Positions 51,502-59,338 of a stretch of 64,000 nt of DNA are shown piece by piece (positions within the stretch are counted from its first letter, which is position 1; every line of letters begins with the position of its first letter). This DNA is from Petrimonas mucosa (lineage in GTDB: Bacteria; Bacteroidota; Bacteroidia; Bacteroidales; Dysgonomonadaceae), in the NCBI RefSeq assembly GCF_900095795.1, contig NZ_LT608328.1:2721001-2785000 (forward strand). Reading direction: 5' to 3'. Position numbers and translations under genes: made by a program. The notes under the pieces were generated by a model, which saw only the letters and a program-made list of their open reading frames with translations, had not been told where the DNA came from and did no database searches.

Positions 51502-52722
51502 TTACTTCATCCTTCCAGTATATGCGTCAACGCCAGATTTGCCTAATGGCTGCGCGAAGAACTTCTCGGCCGCTTTGTCGACTTCGGCAAGCCAGGGCTG
51601 TCCCCCTCCGGCGGATTGAACCACCCAAAGCTTAAGCTGTTTCTTGTGCCAATTGACGGAGCAGTTGGTACCCCAGGCGCCACCGTGACCAAACCAAGCA
51701 TCTTCACTCTCCTCTTCAGGAGCTGACAAGCCGAGGGAGTACCCCCCCATACCCTTGGGACGGGTGGAAAGAGCGAGAAGATTCTTCACCGTTTCCTCTT
51801 TCAAGATGCGCACGCCATTCTCTCCCAAACCAAGATTCATCAGCATCTTATAGAATTTCAACTGGTCGCTGGCAGTGGTCCAGAGACCGGCACCGGCAGA
51901 TGGAAATACATGGGAGTCATTATAGGGCCGTTGTTGCCATTCCATCTCTTCACGCCACTCTGCTGGACCATTCTCTTTGGTCAGATAGAGTTCTATCTTG
52001 TTCTGGAGCTGTTTGTCGGTTGGCCAGAACGAAGTGGACTTCATTCCCAGAGGATCAAGTACCTCTTTCTTGAGATACTGTTCCCACTTCATCCCTGTAA
52101 CAACTTCGACGATAGCTGCACCAATGTCAATTCCCGTATTGGAATAGAGCTCGCGGGTACCGGGCTCGAACATGATGGGCGATGCGGCGGCAATGGAGGC
52201 CGTCTGGCGAAGAGGAGCCCCTCCTGACCATCCCCCACCCCTGACATCGGGGCGCTTGGCACTAATTTCGAATGGAAAACCTCCAGTATGGTTGAGCACC
52301 ATACGAACGGTAAGGACGTTCTTTGCCTTGCGAAGGGTCTTGACAGTGTCGTTTTCTCCATCCAGCACCCATAGTTCTGAAAACTCCGGAAGATACTTTG
52401 AAACCGGATCGTCGAGTGAAATCCGCCCCTCTTCCACCAGCTTGGCGATTGTGACACCGCAGAATCCTTTTGTCTGTGAACATTGCATGAATAGATTGTC
52501 CATCTTTATCGGACGTTTTTTGGAGACGTCGGCATAGCCTATGCAGCAGGTCTCCTGTACACCGTCCTTATAGAATACACTAATGGCACCTGCCAGCTGA
52601 CCACTATCCACGTAGGGTTGCAGTACTGTTTTTGCATAAGTTGTCCCGGACTCCTTCGGCCCATTCTTTACTGTGGCTGATATACACAACAGGGCAATCA
52701 GCAAAAAGATCGTTTTCTTCAT
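51502..52722 (-). CDS. Secreted serine hydrolase of the beta-lactamase class C/esterase family
   Basis: The 406-aa protein has a signal peptide (LIALLCISATVK). PF00144 motifs are in place: SxxK as Ser82-Gln-Thr-Lys85, Tyr193-Ser-Asn195 and the HGG motif at about 346-348. Proteins of this group are D-aminopeptidases, esterases or transacylases more often than true beta-lactamases; nothing here points to antibiotic resistance. It is monocistronic, with its own promoter-like box and terminator. Confidence 0.88.
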   Translation of the reverse strand: MKKTIFLLIALLCISATVKNGPKESGTTYAKTVLQPYVDSGQLAGAISVFYKDGVQETCCIGYADVSKKRPIKMDNLFMQCSQTKGFCGVTIAKLVEEGRISLDDPVSKYLPEFSELWVLDGENDTVKTLRKAKNVLTVRMVLNHTGGFPFEISAKRPDVRGGGWSGGAPLRQTASIAAASPIMFEPGTRELYSNTGIDIGAAIVEVVTGMKWEQYLKKEVLDPLGMKSTSFWPTDKQLQNKIELYLTKENGPAEWREEMEWQQRPYNDSHVFPSAGAGLWTTASDQLKFYKMLMNLGLGENGVRILKEETVKNLLALSTRPKGMGGYSLGLSAPEEESEDAWFGHGGAWGTNCSVNWHKKQLKLWVVQSAGGGQPWLAEVDKAAEKFFAQPLGKSGVDAYTGRMK

Positions 52723-52807
52723 GTTTTATGATTATTATTGGTTCAATCTGCAGAAGCAATCAATTTAGAGCAAACGTTTATCTTATTTTTATTTGATTGT
52801 GATTCTG

Positions 52808-52815
52808 CAAAGATA
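52808..52815 (-). promoter_or_regulatory. Candidate -7 box for the beta-lactamase-like gene
   Basis: TATCTTTG on the minus strand fits TAnnTTTG, 85 nt upstream of the start codon. No -33 TTTG is seen at the right spacing. Confidence 0.4.
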
Positions 52816-52949
52816 CTGTTTTTCCTAAAACTATTTTATTCTGCCTATTATTTTGAGCCAATTTGGTGCTACTTTTTCATAGTCTTGGGTATCACCGGAG
52901 GAACTGGTTGAAATGGATAGATGAGCGAAACTGTTTTTAGGCCCGATAA

Positions 52950-52982
52950 ATTGGCTTTAACCTGTAATAATGGCTAACTTTG
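52950..52982 (+). promoter_or_regulatory. Promoter of aspA
   Basis: ATTG at 52950-52953 (one mismatch from TTTG), a 21-bp spacer and TAACTTTG (52975-52982) fit the Bacteroidota consensus. Transcription would start near 52989, which excludes the in-frame ATG at 52980 and supports the start at 53019. Confidence 0.65.
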
Positions 52983-53018
52983 TACCATCTAACATCTATC
53001 TATCCTAATCTTATAGTT

Positions 53019-54446
53019 ATGAACAGGAAAACCTTTTCTCAGAGCGGGGAGACACGCACCGAACATGATCTGATCGGTGAAATGGAGGTTCCCTCAACAC
53101 ACTATTACGGCATCCAGACCCTACGGGCAGTTGAAAACTTCGGAATCAGCCGTTCAAAACTCTATCATTACCCTCAATTCATCAGGGGACTGGCCGATGT
53201 GAAAGCAGCAGCCGCAATGGCCAACAAGGAGTTGGGACTGCTGGACCCTGTCATCGCCGATGCCATTGTCACGGCCTGCAACGAAATCAAAGCTGGCCAT
53301 CTCCACGATCAGTTTGTGGTGGATATGGTACAGGGCGGTGCAGGCACCTCAACCAATATGAATGCCAACGAAGTGATTGCCAACCGGGCATTGGAGATCA
53401 TGGGATTCATGAAAGGAGATTACACCCATTGCCATCCCAATAACCATGTCAACCTCTCCCAATCGACCAACGATGCCTATCCTACGGCACTTAAGATTGC
53501 CCTCTACCGGAGTATCGGCGAACTGATCAATGCATTGAAGGAGCTGGTCGTTGCTTTCCGGAAAAAAGGGGAGGAGTTTGCCGGGGTCATCAAGATGGGA
53601 CGCACCCAATTGCAGGACGCAGTACCGATGACACTGGGACAGGAGTTTGAAGCGTTTGCCACCACACTGGAAGAGGAGGTCTCTCGCCTGGGCGAAAACC
53701 GTAAACTGCTGCTGGAGATCAATATGGGTGCAACCGCAATAGGTACCGGCATCAATGCCGATCCCGAATATACAGCCGTCTGTACCCGCTACCTGGCAGA
53801 AATATCGGGTATTGATGTAGTTCCGGCTGCCAACCTGATTGAAGCCACCGGCGATACGGGTGTCTTCATCATGAACTCATCGGTCATCAAACGGCTGGCC
53901 GTAAAATTGTCGAAGATCTGTAACGATCTGCGATTACTCTCATCTGGACCGAGAACAGGGCTGAACGAGATCAATCTGCCGCCCATGCAGCCCGGCTCCT
54001 CCATCATGCCCGGCAAGGTAAATCCAGTCATTCCAGAGGTAGTCAACCAGATAGCCTACAAGGTGATTGGTAACGACCTGACCGTCACCATGGCTTCTGA
54101 AGCTGGACAACTCCAGTTGAACGTGATGGAGCCGATCATCGCCTATTCGGTGATGGAGAGTATCGAGATGCTGATCAACGGCATCAATACGCTGCGCAGC
54201 AGATGCGTGACAGGGATTACGGCAAACAGGGATCGTTGCAGGGAGATGGTACTGAACAGTATTGGACTGGTCACTGCGCTGAACCCCTATCTGGGGTATG
54301 AAAACTCCACCCGGGTAGCTGCCGAAGCGTTGAGAACCGGCAAGGGAGTTTATGATATCGTACTGGAGAACAAGCTGATCGAGAAAGAGAGACTGGAGGA
54401 GATCCTGAAACCGGAAAAGATGATCCAGCCACGAAAAATAGAGTGA
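53019..54446 (+). CDS. aspA: Aspartate ammonia-lyase
   Basis: From ATG 53019 the protein is 475 aa. It has the fumarase/aspartase superfamily signatures: GGAGTSTNMNANEV, NNHVNLSQSTNDAYP and the flexible catalytic loop GSSIMPGKVNPV. The aspartase-type sequence around EVPSTHYYGIQTLRA favours AspA over fumarase C. It interconverts aspartate with fumarate and ammonia, feeding fumarate respiration in anaerobic Bacteroidota. Confidence 0.94.
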   Translation: MNRKTFSQSGETRTEHDLIGEMEVPSTHYYGIQTLRAVENFGISRSKLYHYPQFIRGLADVKAAAAMANKELGLLDPVIADAIVTACNEIKAGHLHDQFVVDMVQGGAGTSTNMNANEVIANRALEIMGFMKGDYTHCHPNNHVNLSQSTNDAYPTALKIALYRSIGELINALKELVVAFRKKGEEFAGVIKMGRTQLQDAVPMTLGQEFEAFATTLEEEVSRLGENRKLLLEINMGATAIGTGINADPEYTAVCTRYLAEISGIDVVPAANLIEATGDTGVFIMNSSVIKRLAVKLSKICNDLRLLSSGPRTGLNEINLPPMQPGSSIMPGKVNPVIPEVVNQIAYKVIGNDLTVTMASEAGQLQLNVMEPIIAYSVMESIEMLINGINTLRSRCVTGITANRDRCREMVLNSIGLVTALNPYLGYENSTRVAAEALRTGKGVYDIVLENKLIEKERLEEILKPEKMIQPRKIE

Positions 54447-54455
54447 GATAAAAAA

Positions 54456-54504
54456 TCAGGTTTCGCTTGCATGGGGAGCTATCTCCGTAGCAAACGAAAC
54501 CTGA
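54456..54504. terminator. Convergent terminator between aspA and the bamD-rpoZ operon
   Basis: TCAGGTTTCGCTTGC (54456-54470) pairs with GCAAACGAAACCTGA (54490-54504) with one mismatch; an inner GGAG/CTCC stem lies in the loop. On the minus strand it is followed by a T-run, so it chiefly ends the DUF4293 transcript. Confidence 0.85.
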
Positions 54505-54525
54505 ATCAATATCTTATTGAGCGCG

Positions 54526-54981
54526 CTATTTTCGCAGCCGGTGGAACGACCTGACCATCATCTCATCTGCACCGATCCTGCGAATGGCAAGATAGGTCAG
54601 GATGATGGCAATGACCGGCATGATTGATCCGATCCCGATCGTCTGAAACTGTAACCCGGCCTCGGGATTGATCCTGTAAATCAGGAAACCGAAATAGAGG
54701 TAAAACCCAATCATCAGAAAAATATTGAAGACGGAAAACCTGATTTGCAGGATACGGGTTTTGTAGAGGAAGAGCGTTACGAACGGCAAAAGGGAGCCAA
54801 TCGCACCTATGGCAAACAGCGCCCAGGTTGAACTTTCAAGACCACCGTTCCGATAGATCCCCATCGCTTCAAAAACTACGGTTTCACCATTATAGAGGAA
54901 AGATGCCAAAGGAGTTACCGTAGCTACCAGCATACAGATAGAGGCAAGCAGCAAATAGAGGGTCTGAATTCTCTGCAACAT
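54526..54981 (-). CDS. DUF4293 integral membrane protein
   Basis: The 151-aa protein starts MLQRIQTLYLLLA and has four predicted transmembrane helices (about 6-26, 53-72, 80-100, 116-134), the layout of DUF4293. Function is unknown. It is 9 nt downstream of rpoZ and is the last gene before the terminator. Confidence 0.88.
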   Translation of the reverse strand: MLQRIQTLYLLLASICMLVATVTPLASFLYNGETVVFEAMGIYRNGGLESSTWALFAIGAIGSLLPFVTLFLYKTRILQIRFSVFNIFLMIGFYLYFGFLIYRINPEAGLQFQTIGIGSIMPVIAIILTYLAIRRIGADEMMVRSFHRLRK

Positions 54982-54990
54982 ACTGTATTG

Positions 54991-55323
54991 TTAAAACTGT
55001 TCCTTTTCTTTTGCCGGATTTCGGTAATATATCTCTCCCTCTTTCCACTCTTGCAGGGCAATCAGGCTTGGCTTGGGTAGTTTTTCATAAAAACGGGAGA
55101 TCTCTATCTGCTCATGATTTTCAAAAACCTCCTCCAAGTTGTCCGTATAAGAAGCAAATTCCTGCAGTTTGGCGTCCAGATCCTGCTTCATTTCAACAGA
55201 GAGCTGATTGGCTCTCTTGCTGATGATGCGAACCATCTCGTAGACATTCCCAACCGGCTCGGCAAGTTTCATCACATCGCGCGTTTCGGTGTTTTGAGGT
55301 GCATTTGTTTTTCTGTAATCCAT
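54991..55323 (-). CDS. rpoZ: RNA polymerase omega subunit, Bacteroidota type
   Basis: The 110-aa protein matches Bacteroidota omega: GNVYEMVRIISKRANQLS with the conserved alpha-helix that wraps the beta' C-terminus, then an acidic linker and a PSLIALQEW segment. It supports RNA polymerase assembly. It lies between bamD and DUF4293 in a three-gene operon. Confidence 0.88.
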   Translation of the reverse strand: MDYRKTNAPQNTETRDVMKLAEPVGNVYEMVRIISKRANQLSVEMKQDLDAKLQEFASYTDNLEEVFENHEQIEISRFYEKLPKPSLIALQEWKEGEIYYRNPAKEKEQF

Positions 55324-55374
55324 CTTATATATTATGTAATTCTAAATTATATTTATCAATCTCAACCAGCCATT

Positions 55375-56187
55375 TTATGAAGGTAACGCTTCAATCTTGC
55401 TTTGCGCCCTCTTGTAGTACCTTTCGGCTTCAGCCATATATTTCCCGTCCGGGAATGTATTCTTATAGTTGTAGTACTCATCAAGCACCATGCGGTACCT
55501 TTCGGGCTGGGTTTCCAATGTACTCCGCTCAGCATATTCAAAGCGTGCTCGCAGAATAATCATCTGATACTCCTCGTTGTATTTCGAAAAGGGATAACTT
55601 TTCATCGCTTCACGGGCAGTAATGACAGCCGCCTCGTAGTTGTTACCCATGTAGTTTCCCAAGTTGAGGTAGAGCTGTGCCGACAGAAGCTCCTTGTATG
55701 CCAGTTTCTCCTGCAGTTCAAACATATACTCCTTGGCCTGTTCCGATCGTTCGCTTTGAGGATACTCCTCAATGTAACGTTGGAATTCAGCAATCGCCTT
55801 GTAGGTCTTGGACTGGTCCAGCTTGGCATCGGGCGAATCGAGATAGAGGCCATAGGCTGCGTAGAAGAGGGCTGGCTCGGCATATTCACCTTTGGGGTAA
55901 GTATTGTAATATGTAGTGAACATCTCTGTCGCGGAGAGATAGTCTTTTGAATTGTAATAGCTTTGACCCAACAGATATAACGACTCCTCAGCCTTGTCGG
56001 TTCCCTTGAAAAAGGGTACCAGCTCCTCGAGCAGGGTTATTGAGCGACTGTATTTACCTTCTTCGAAATACTTCTTTGCATACGTGTATTTCATCTCTCT
56101 ATCGGTACTTTTCAATATCTTGTTATATTCACCGCAAGAGGCCATCAATACAACAAGCAATAAAAAACATACAGGTTTTGCTCTCAT
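55375..56187 (-). CDS. bamD: Outer-membrane assembly lipoprotein BamD
   Basis: The 270-aa lipoprotein (LMASCGEYNK) is built of TPR-like repeats: YAKKYFEEGKYSRSITLLEEL, ESLYLLGQSYYNSKDYLSA and IAEFQRYIEEYPQSE (each shown in part). It is the BAM-complex member that, with BamA, folds outer-membrane proteins. Length is typical. It is the first gene of the bamD-rpoZ-DUF4293 operon. Confidence 0.93.
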   Translation of the reverse strand: MRAKPVCFLLLVVLMASCGEYNKILKSTDREMKYTYAKKYFEEGKYSRSITLLEELVPFFKGTDKAEESLYLLGQSYYNSKDYLSATEMFTTYYNTYPKGEYAEPALFYAAYGLYLDSPDAKLDQSKTYKAIAEFQRYIEEYPQSERSEQAKEYMFELQEKLAYKELLSAQLYLNLGNYMGNNYEAAVITAREAMKSYPFSKYNEEYQMIILRARFEYAERSTLETQPERYRMVLDEYYNYKNTFPDGKYMAEAERYYKRAQSKIEALPS

Positions 56188-56210
56188 TTCGTACTATCCA
56201 TTTTAGTGCG

Positions 56211-56218
56211 CAAATTTA
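56211..56218 (-). promoter_or_regulatory. Candidate -7 box of the bamD operon
   Basis: TAAATTTG on the minus strand matches TAnnTTTG, 23 nt upstream of the bamD start. No clear -33 box at the expected distance. Confidence 0.45.
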
Positions 56219-56266
56219 CGGAAACTTTCTCAGTTTTAGTTCACCCGAGGCCAATTTTATTCTATT

Positions 56267-57778
56267 TTAGGATTTTAAATCCAACGCTTCCAGGATGCTA
56301 TCAACATACTTCCTGTCGTTCGACAATTTAGGCACCTTGTTTTGTCCACCCACTTTCTCCCTGTATTTCATCCACTTATAAAAACAACCCTGTTCCAGAA
56401 CCCTAATCACCGGCATGCCGAGCGACAGGTTATAGGATCGTTTGGCTTCATAATCGGAGTTCAATTTTTTCAACTGCTCATCCAGAACCATTTTGAACTG
56501 GTCCATATCGGCTGGGCTCTCCTCGAATTCGATCAGCCATTCGTGCGCGCCACCATGTTGGTCGTCGAAATAGATCGGTGCAGCCGTATATTCGGTCACT
56601 TTTGCCCGGGTAATCCGGCAAGCCTCCGCCATTGCCCGGTCGGCATTATCTACAATCAGTTCTTCGCCAAAAGCATTGATATACTGTCGCGTTCTGCCCG
56701 TAATCCTGAACAGGTAAGGGTTGGTAGAGGTAAATTCGATGGTATCGCCAATTTTGTAACGCCACAAACCACCGCTCGTTGAGATGACCAGGGCATATTG
56801 CTTTCCAACCTCTACCTCCGAGAGTGTCACGGTCTGCGGGGAGACCTTATCCCACTCCCCTACCGGCAAAAATTCATAATACACCTCGTTATCCAGCAAG
56901 AGCAACATCTCATTGGACCTGTCCGAGAACTGGACTCCGAAAAAACCTTCCGAGGCGTTGTAAGTTTCCCAGTAGCGCATCCTGGCTGAAGGAATCAGTC
57001 TCTCATATTGCTGGCGGAACGGGGTGAAACTTACTCCGCCGTGAAAGAATACTTCCAGATTTTTCCACAGTTCGGGTAACTCCTTTCCGGTCTCCTCTGA
57101 AATCTTCTTCAACAGAACCAGCATCCAGGAGGGAACCCCGAGGAGGGCACGGATATCTGCTCCTTTTGCGTATTCAGACAGCCTCTTCAACTTCTCCTCC
57201 CAGTCGGGCAGCAGGGCGATCCTCTCCGGCGTGCGGGCCAACTTGACAATAGCGGGGAGGTTCTTCATCAGGATGGCCGAAATATCACCGGTAAATGTGC
57301 TGTTCCCGATGCTGTTGACCTGCTTGCTCCCACCCAGTACCAATGTCTTTCCCAGAAAAAATTCCGTATCGGGATAGCTGTTGGCGTAGAGACCCAACAT
57401 ATGGTACCCGCACCTGTAGTGGCAATGTTGTAACGACTCCCGTGTAACGGGAATATATTTACTCTTGTCCTCGGTAGTCCCGCTCGACATGGCAAACCAC
57501 TTCACGGGCGAGTCCCAAAGCACGTTCCGCTCTTTTTCCCTGATGATCTTATTGAGGTAGGGCCGTAAATCTTCATAGGTTGTAACGGGAACTCTCCTTT
57601 GAAAATCGGAGACAGAACGGATCTCATCAAATTGATGTTCCGAACCGTAACGTGTATTTCTCCCGTGCTCCAGCAGGTAATTCAGAATTTTCTCCTGCGT
57701 GGCGTGGGGATGGTCGATAAACTTCTCGACCGAATTATAATAAGATCTGAAAACAGCTCTCGTAATTTGCTTGATCAT
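56267..57778 (-). CDS. GH3 auxin-responsive-promoter-like acyl-adenylating enzyme
   Basis: The 503-aa protein belongs to the bacterial branch of the GH3 family of the ANL superfamily. The ATP-binding motif SSGTTEDKSKYIPVT, a YNASEGFFG motif and TSGGLWRYKIGDTIEF are present. Plant members conjugate amino acids to acyl acids after adenylation; the bacterial substrate is unknown. I start at 57778 because the ATG at 57808 lies inside the promoter -7 box. It is cytoplasmic and complete. Confidence 0.88.
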   Translation of the reverse strand: MIKQITRAVFRSYYNSVEKFIDHPHATQEKILNYLLEHGRNTRYGSEHQFDEIRSVSDFQRRVPVTTYEDLRPYLNKIIREKERNVLWDSPVKWFAMSSGTTEDKSKYIPVTRESLQHCHYRCGYHMLGLYANSYPDTEFFLGKTLVLGGSKQVNSIGNSTFTGDISAILMKNLPAIVKLARTPERIALLPDWEEKLKRLSEYAKGADIRALLGVPSWMLVLLKKISEETGKELPELWKNLEVFFHGGVSFTPFRQQYERLIPSARMRYWETYNASEGFFGVQFSDRSNEMLLLLDNEVYYEFLPVGEWDKVSPQTVTLSEVEVGKQYALVISTSGGLWRYKIGDTIEFTSTNPYLFRITGRTRQYINAFGEELIVDNADRAMAEACRITRAKVTEYTAAPIYFDDQHGGAHEWLIEFEESPADMDQFKMVLDEQLKKLNSDYEAKRSYNLSLGMPVIRVLEQGCFYKWMKYREKVGGQNKVPKLSNDRKYVDSILEALDLKS

Positions 57779-57805
57779 CAACAACGATGTTTTGATTTGC
57801 CGGCA

Positions 57806-57837
57806 CAAAGGTAAGAAGGAGTTTCGGAACCCGCAAA
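57806..57837 (-). promoter_or_regulatory. Promoter of the GH3-like gene
   Basis: On the minus strand TTTG (57837-57834), a 20-bp spacer and TACCTTTG (57813-57806) match the consensus exactly. It overlaps no upstream stop codon and fixes the start of the GH3-like protein at 57778. Confidence 0.8.
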
Positions 57838-57839
57838 AG

Positions 57840-58472
57840 TCATTGCCCCTTTTTCAGTTCCAGGTCAAATCCCAGCAACATTCCATCATACAGATCGGCC
57901 ATGGCAGCCAACACTTCAACCGAGTTATTTTTTGTAAACATGCTGGCTGTTTTCATCATCTGTAGAAACCCGTCGGCATCAAACAACAGTTTCAGTCCCG
58001 AACGCGACCGGATCGGATATGCCTTCACACTGCCCAGACCTTGCAGGTAGCTCATGGAGAGGATCTTCCCTTTTTCATCCACCCTGAACTTTCCCGAGAA
58101 CTTCAACAAACCAAGTTTTGCAGTATAGGTACTGTCTTCCTTGAAAGTAAATTCGCACTTGCCGTCCTTGATTCCGATCCGGGTGCAATATTCGTCGAAT
58201 GTTTTTTCAACTTGCGATGCCACTACCGCACCTCCGGCCTTCTTCAACAGGTTTTCGGTCTCGAACATGCAGGCTGTCCTCCTGTATTCCCAACCACCCA
58301 CAAGATCCCTCTCCAATAGCGAAGAGCCTGAAAAGAGATCCCTCATCTGCTGGAGGATACCCCTATTCTCCACCTTCTCCTGGGCCGATACGCCGAACAT
58401 CAGAGTCGACAGCATAAAAACCAGAACAACGGCATCAATCTTTTTCAGGAATGGCATATCGGGTACATTCAT
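57840..58472 (-). CDS. DUF4923 lipocalin-like secreted protein
   Basis: The 210-aa product has a signal peptide (MLSTLMFGVSAQ) and the DUF4923 pattern: GGWEYRRTACMFETENLLKKAGG (in part) and the FTFKEDSTYTAKLG strand pair. The fold is thought to be lipocalin-like; function is unknown. It starts 7 nt after the Crp/Fnr gene and is likely co-transcribed. A start at 58457 (MPFLKK) is also possible. Confidence 0.82.
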   Translation of the reverse strand: MNVPDMPFLKKIDAVVLVFMLSTLMFGVSAQEKVENRGILQQMRDLFSGSSLLERDLVGGWEYRRTACMFETENLLKKAGGAVVASQVEKTFDEYCTRIGIKDGKCEFTFKEDSTYTAKLGLLKFSGKFRVDEKGKILSMSYLQGLGSVKAYPIRSRSGLKLLFDADGFLQMMKTASMFTKNNSVEVLAAMADLYDGMLLGFDLELKKGQ

Positions 58473-58479
58473 CTTATTT

Positions 58480-59181
58480 CTATCCTATTTTGCTTATTTT
58501 CAATAACTTATCCTCGTCAATTATTTTAATCTTCCTTCCGTCGAGCGATATGATCCGCTCGTTTACAAAGTTGGCAAGCGTCCTGATGGCATTTGCTGTA
58601 GTCATATTAGAGAGATTGGCCAGGTCTTCGCGTGCGAGATAGATGTTTATTGTTGCCCCATCCTCTTCCAGCCCATAGCTCTCTTTCAGGAAGATCAGCG
58701 ATTCGGCAAGACGTCCCCGGACATGTTTCTGTGTAAGATTAACCACACGGTTATCGGCCACTCCCAGATCGCAGGATAACATTTGAATGAAAAGGAGGGC
58801 CAGGTTACCGTTTTTCCTCAGCATCTCCTCGATAAGCTCCATCGAGATCAGGCAGACGGTAGAGGGTTCAAACGCCGATGCTGCCGTAACATACGGTTCA
58901 CGCGCAAAATAGGCCCGATACCCGAAATACTGGATGGGGCGTATCATTCTGATAATTTGAACTCTACCCCCCACCCCATTTTTAAAGATCTTCACTTTTC
59001 CCTTCAGCAAACACATCAGGTCCTGCGGTTGCTCCTCTTCAATATAAATAGCTTCATTTTTCTTATAATGAACGAACCTGGCATTTTTCCTGATCAAATC
59101 TCGCTCCTCTTCCGACAACACACGCCATATGTCCGCCAACGAGGATGATAAATCGATAATTTCTTTTGCTTTTCTGCCCAT
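58480..59181 (-). CDS. Crp/Fnr-family transcription regulator
   Basis: The 233-aa protein has a cyclic-nucleotide-binding-type beta-roll (about 25-125: HYKKNEAIYIEEEQPQDLMC, IQYFGYRAYFA) and a C-terminal winged helix (YLAREDLANLSNMTTANAIRTL, in part). No Fnr-type Cys cluster is seen, so the signal is unknown. The start at 59181 is used because the upstream in-frame Met at 59211 lies inside the promoter. It heads an operon with DUF4923. Confidence 0.88.
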   Translation of the reverse strand: MGRKAKEIIDLSSSLADIWRVLSEEERDLIRKNARFVHYKKNEAIYIEEEQPQDLMCLLKGKVKIFKNGVGGRVQIIRMIRPIQYFGYRAYFAREPYVTAASAFEPSTVCLISMELIEEMLRKNGNLALLFIQMLSCDLGVADNRVVNLTQKHVRGRLAESLIFLKESYGLEEDGATINIYLAREDLANLSNMTTANAIRTLANFVNERIISLDGRKIKIIDEDKLLKISKIG

Positions 59182-59210
59182 CACATGTTTGAAAACTATG
59201 TTATAGAACA

Positions 59211-59243
59211 CAAAAATAAGAAATTATTCACTTTAAAATCAAA
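59211..59243 (-). promoter_or_regulatory. Promoter of the Crp/Fnr gene
   Basis: TTTG (59243-59240), a 21-bp spacer and TATTTTTG (59218-59211) on the minus strand match the Bacteroidota consensus. Confidence 0.75.
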
Positions 59244-59338
59244 AAAAGGAGAAAAACTTGACAATAATGGGATGGGAAAAAATCGGCGTGTCAAAAAACT
59301 GTTCTCTTTTGAAAATTAATTAGATTTGTAGTCCGAAA

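Noticed and set aside
51502-52722. Antibiotic-resistance beta-lactamase
   Set aside because: It shares the SxxK/YxN fold with class C enzymes but resembles the broad esterase/peptidase branch; no resistance context is present.
57779-57808. Upstream start of the GH3-like protein
   Set aside because: The ATG lies inside the -7 box of a consensus promoter, so it is not transcribed.
59321-59328. TAGATTTG box before the DUF5686 gene
   Set aside because: It matches the -7 consensus but has no -33 box and would give a leader of only a few nucleotides; not strong enough to list.
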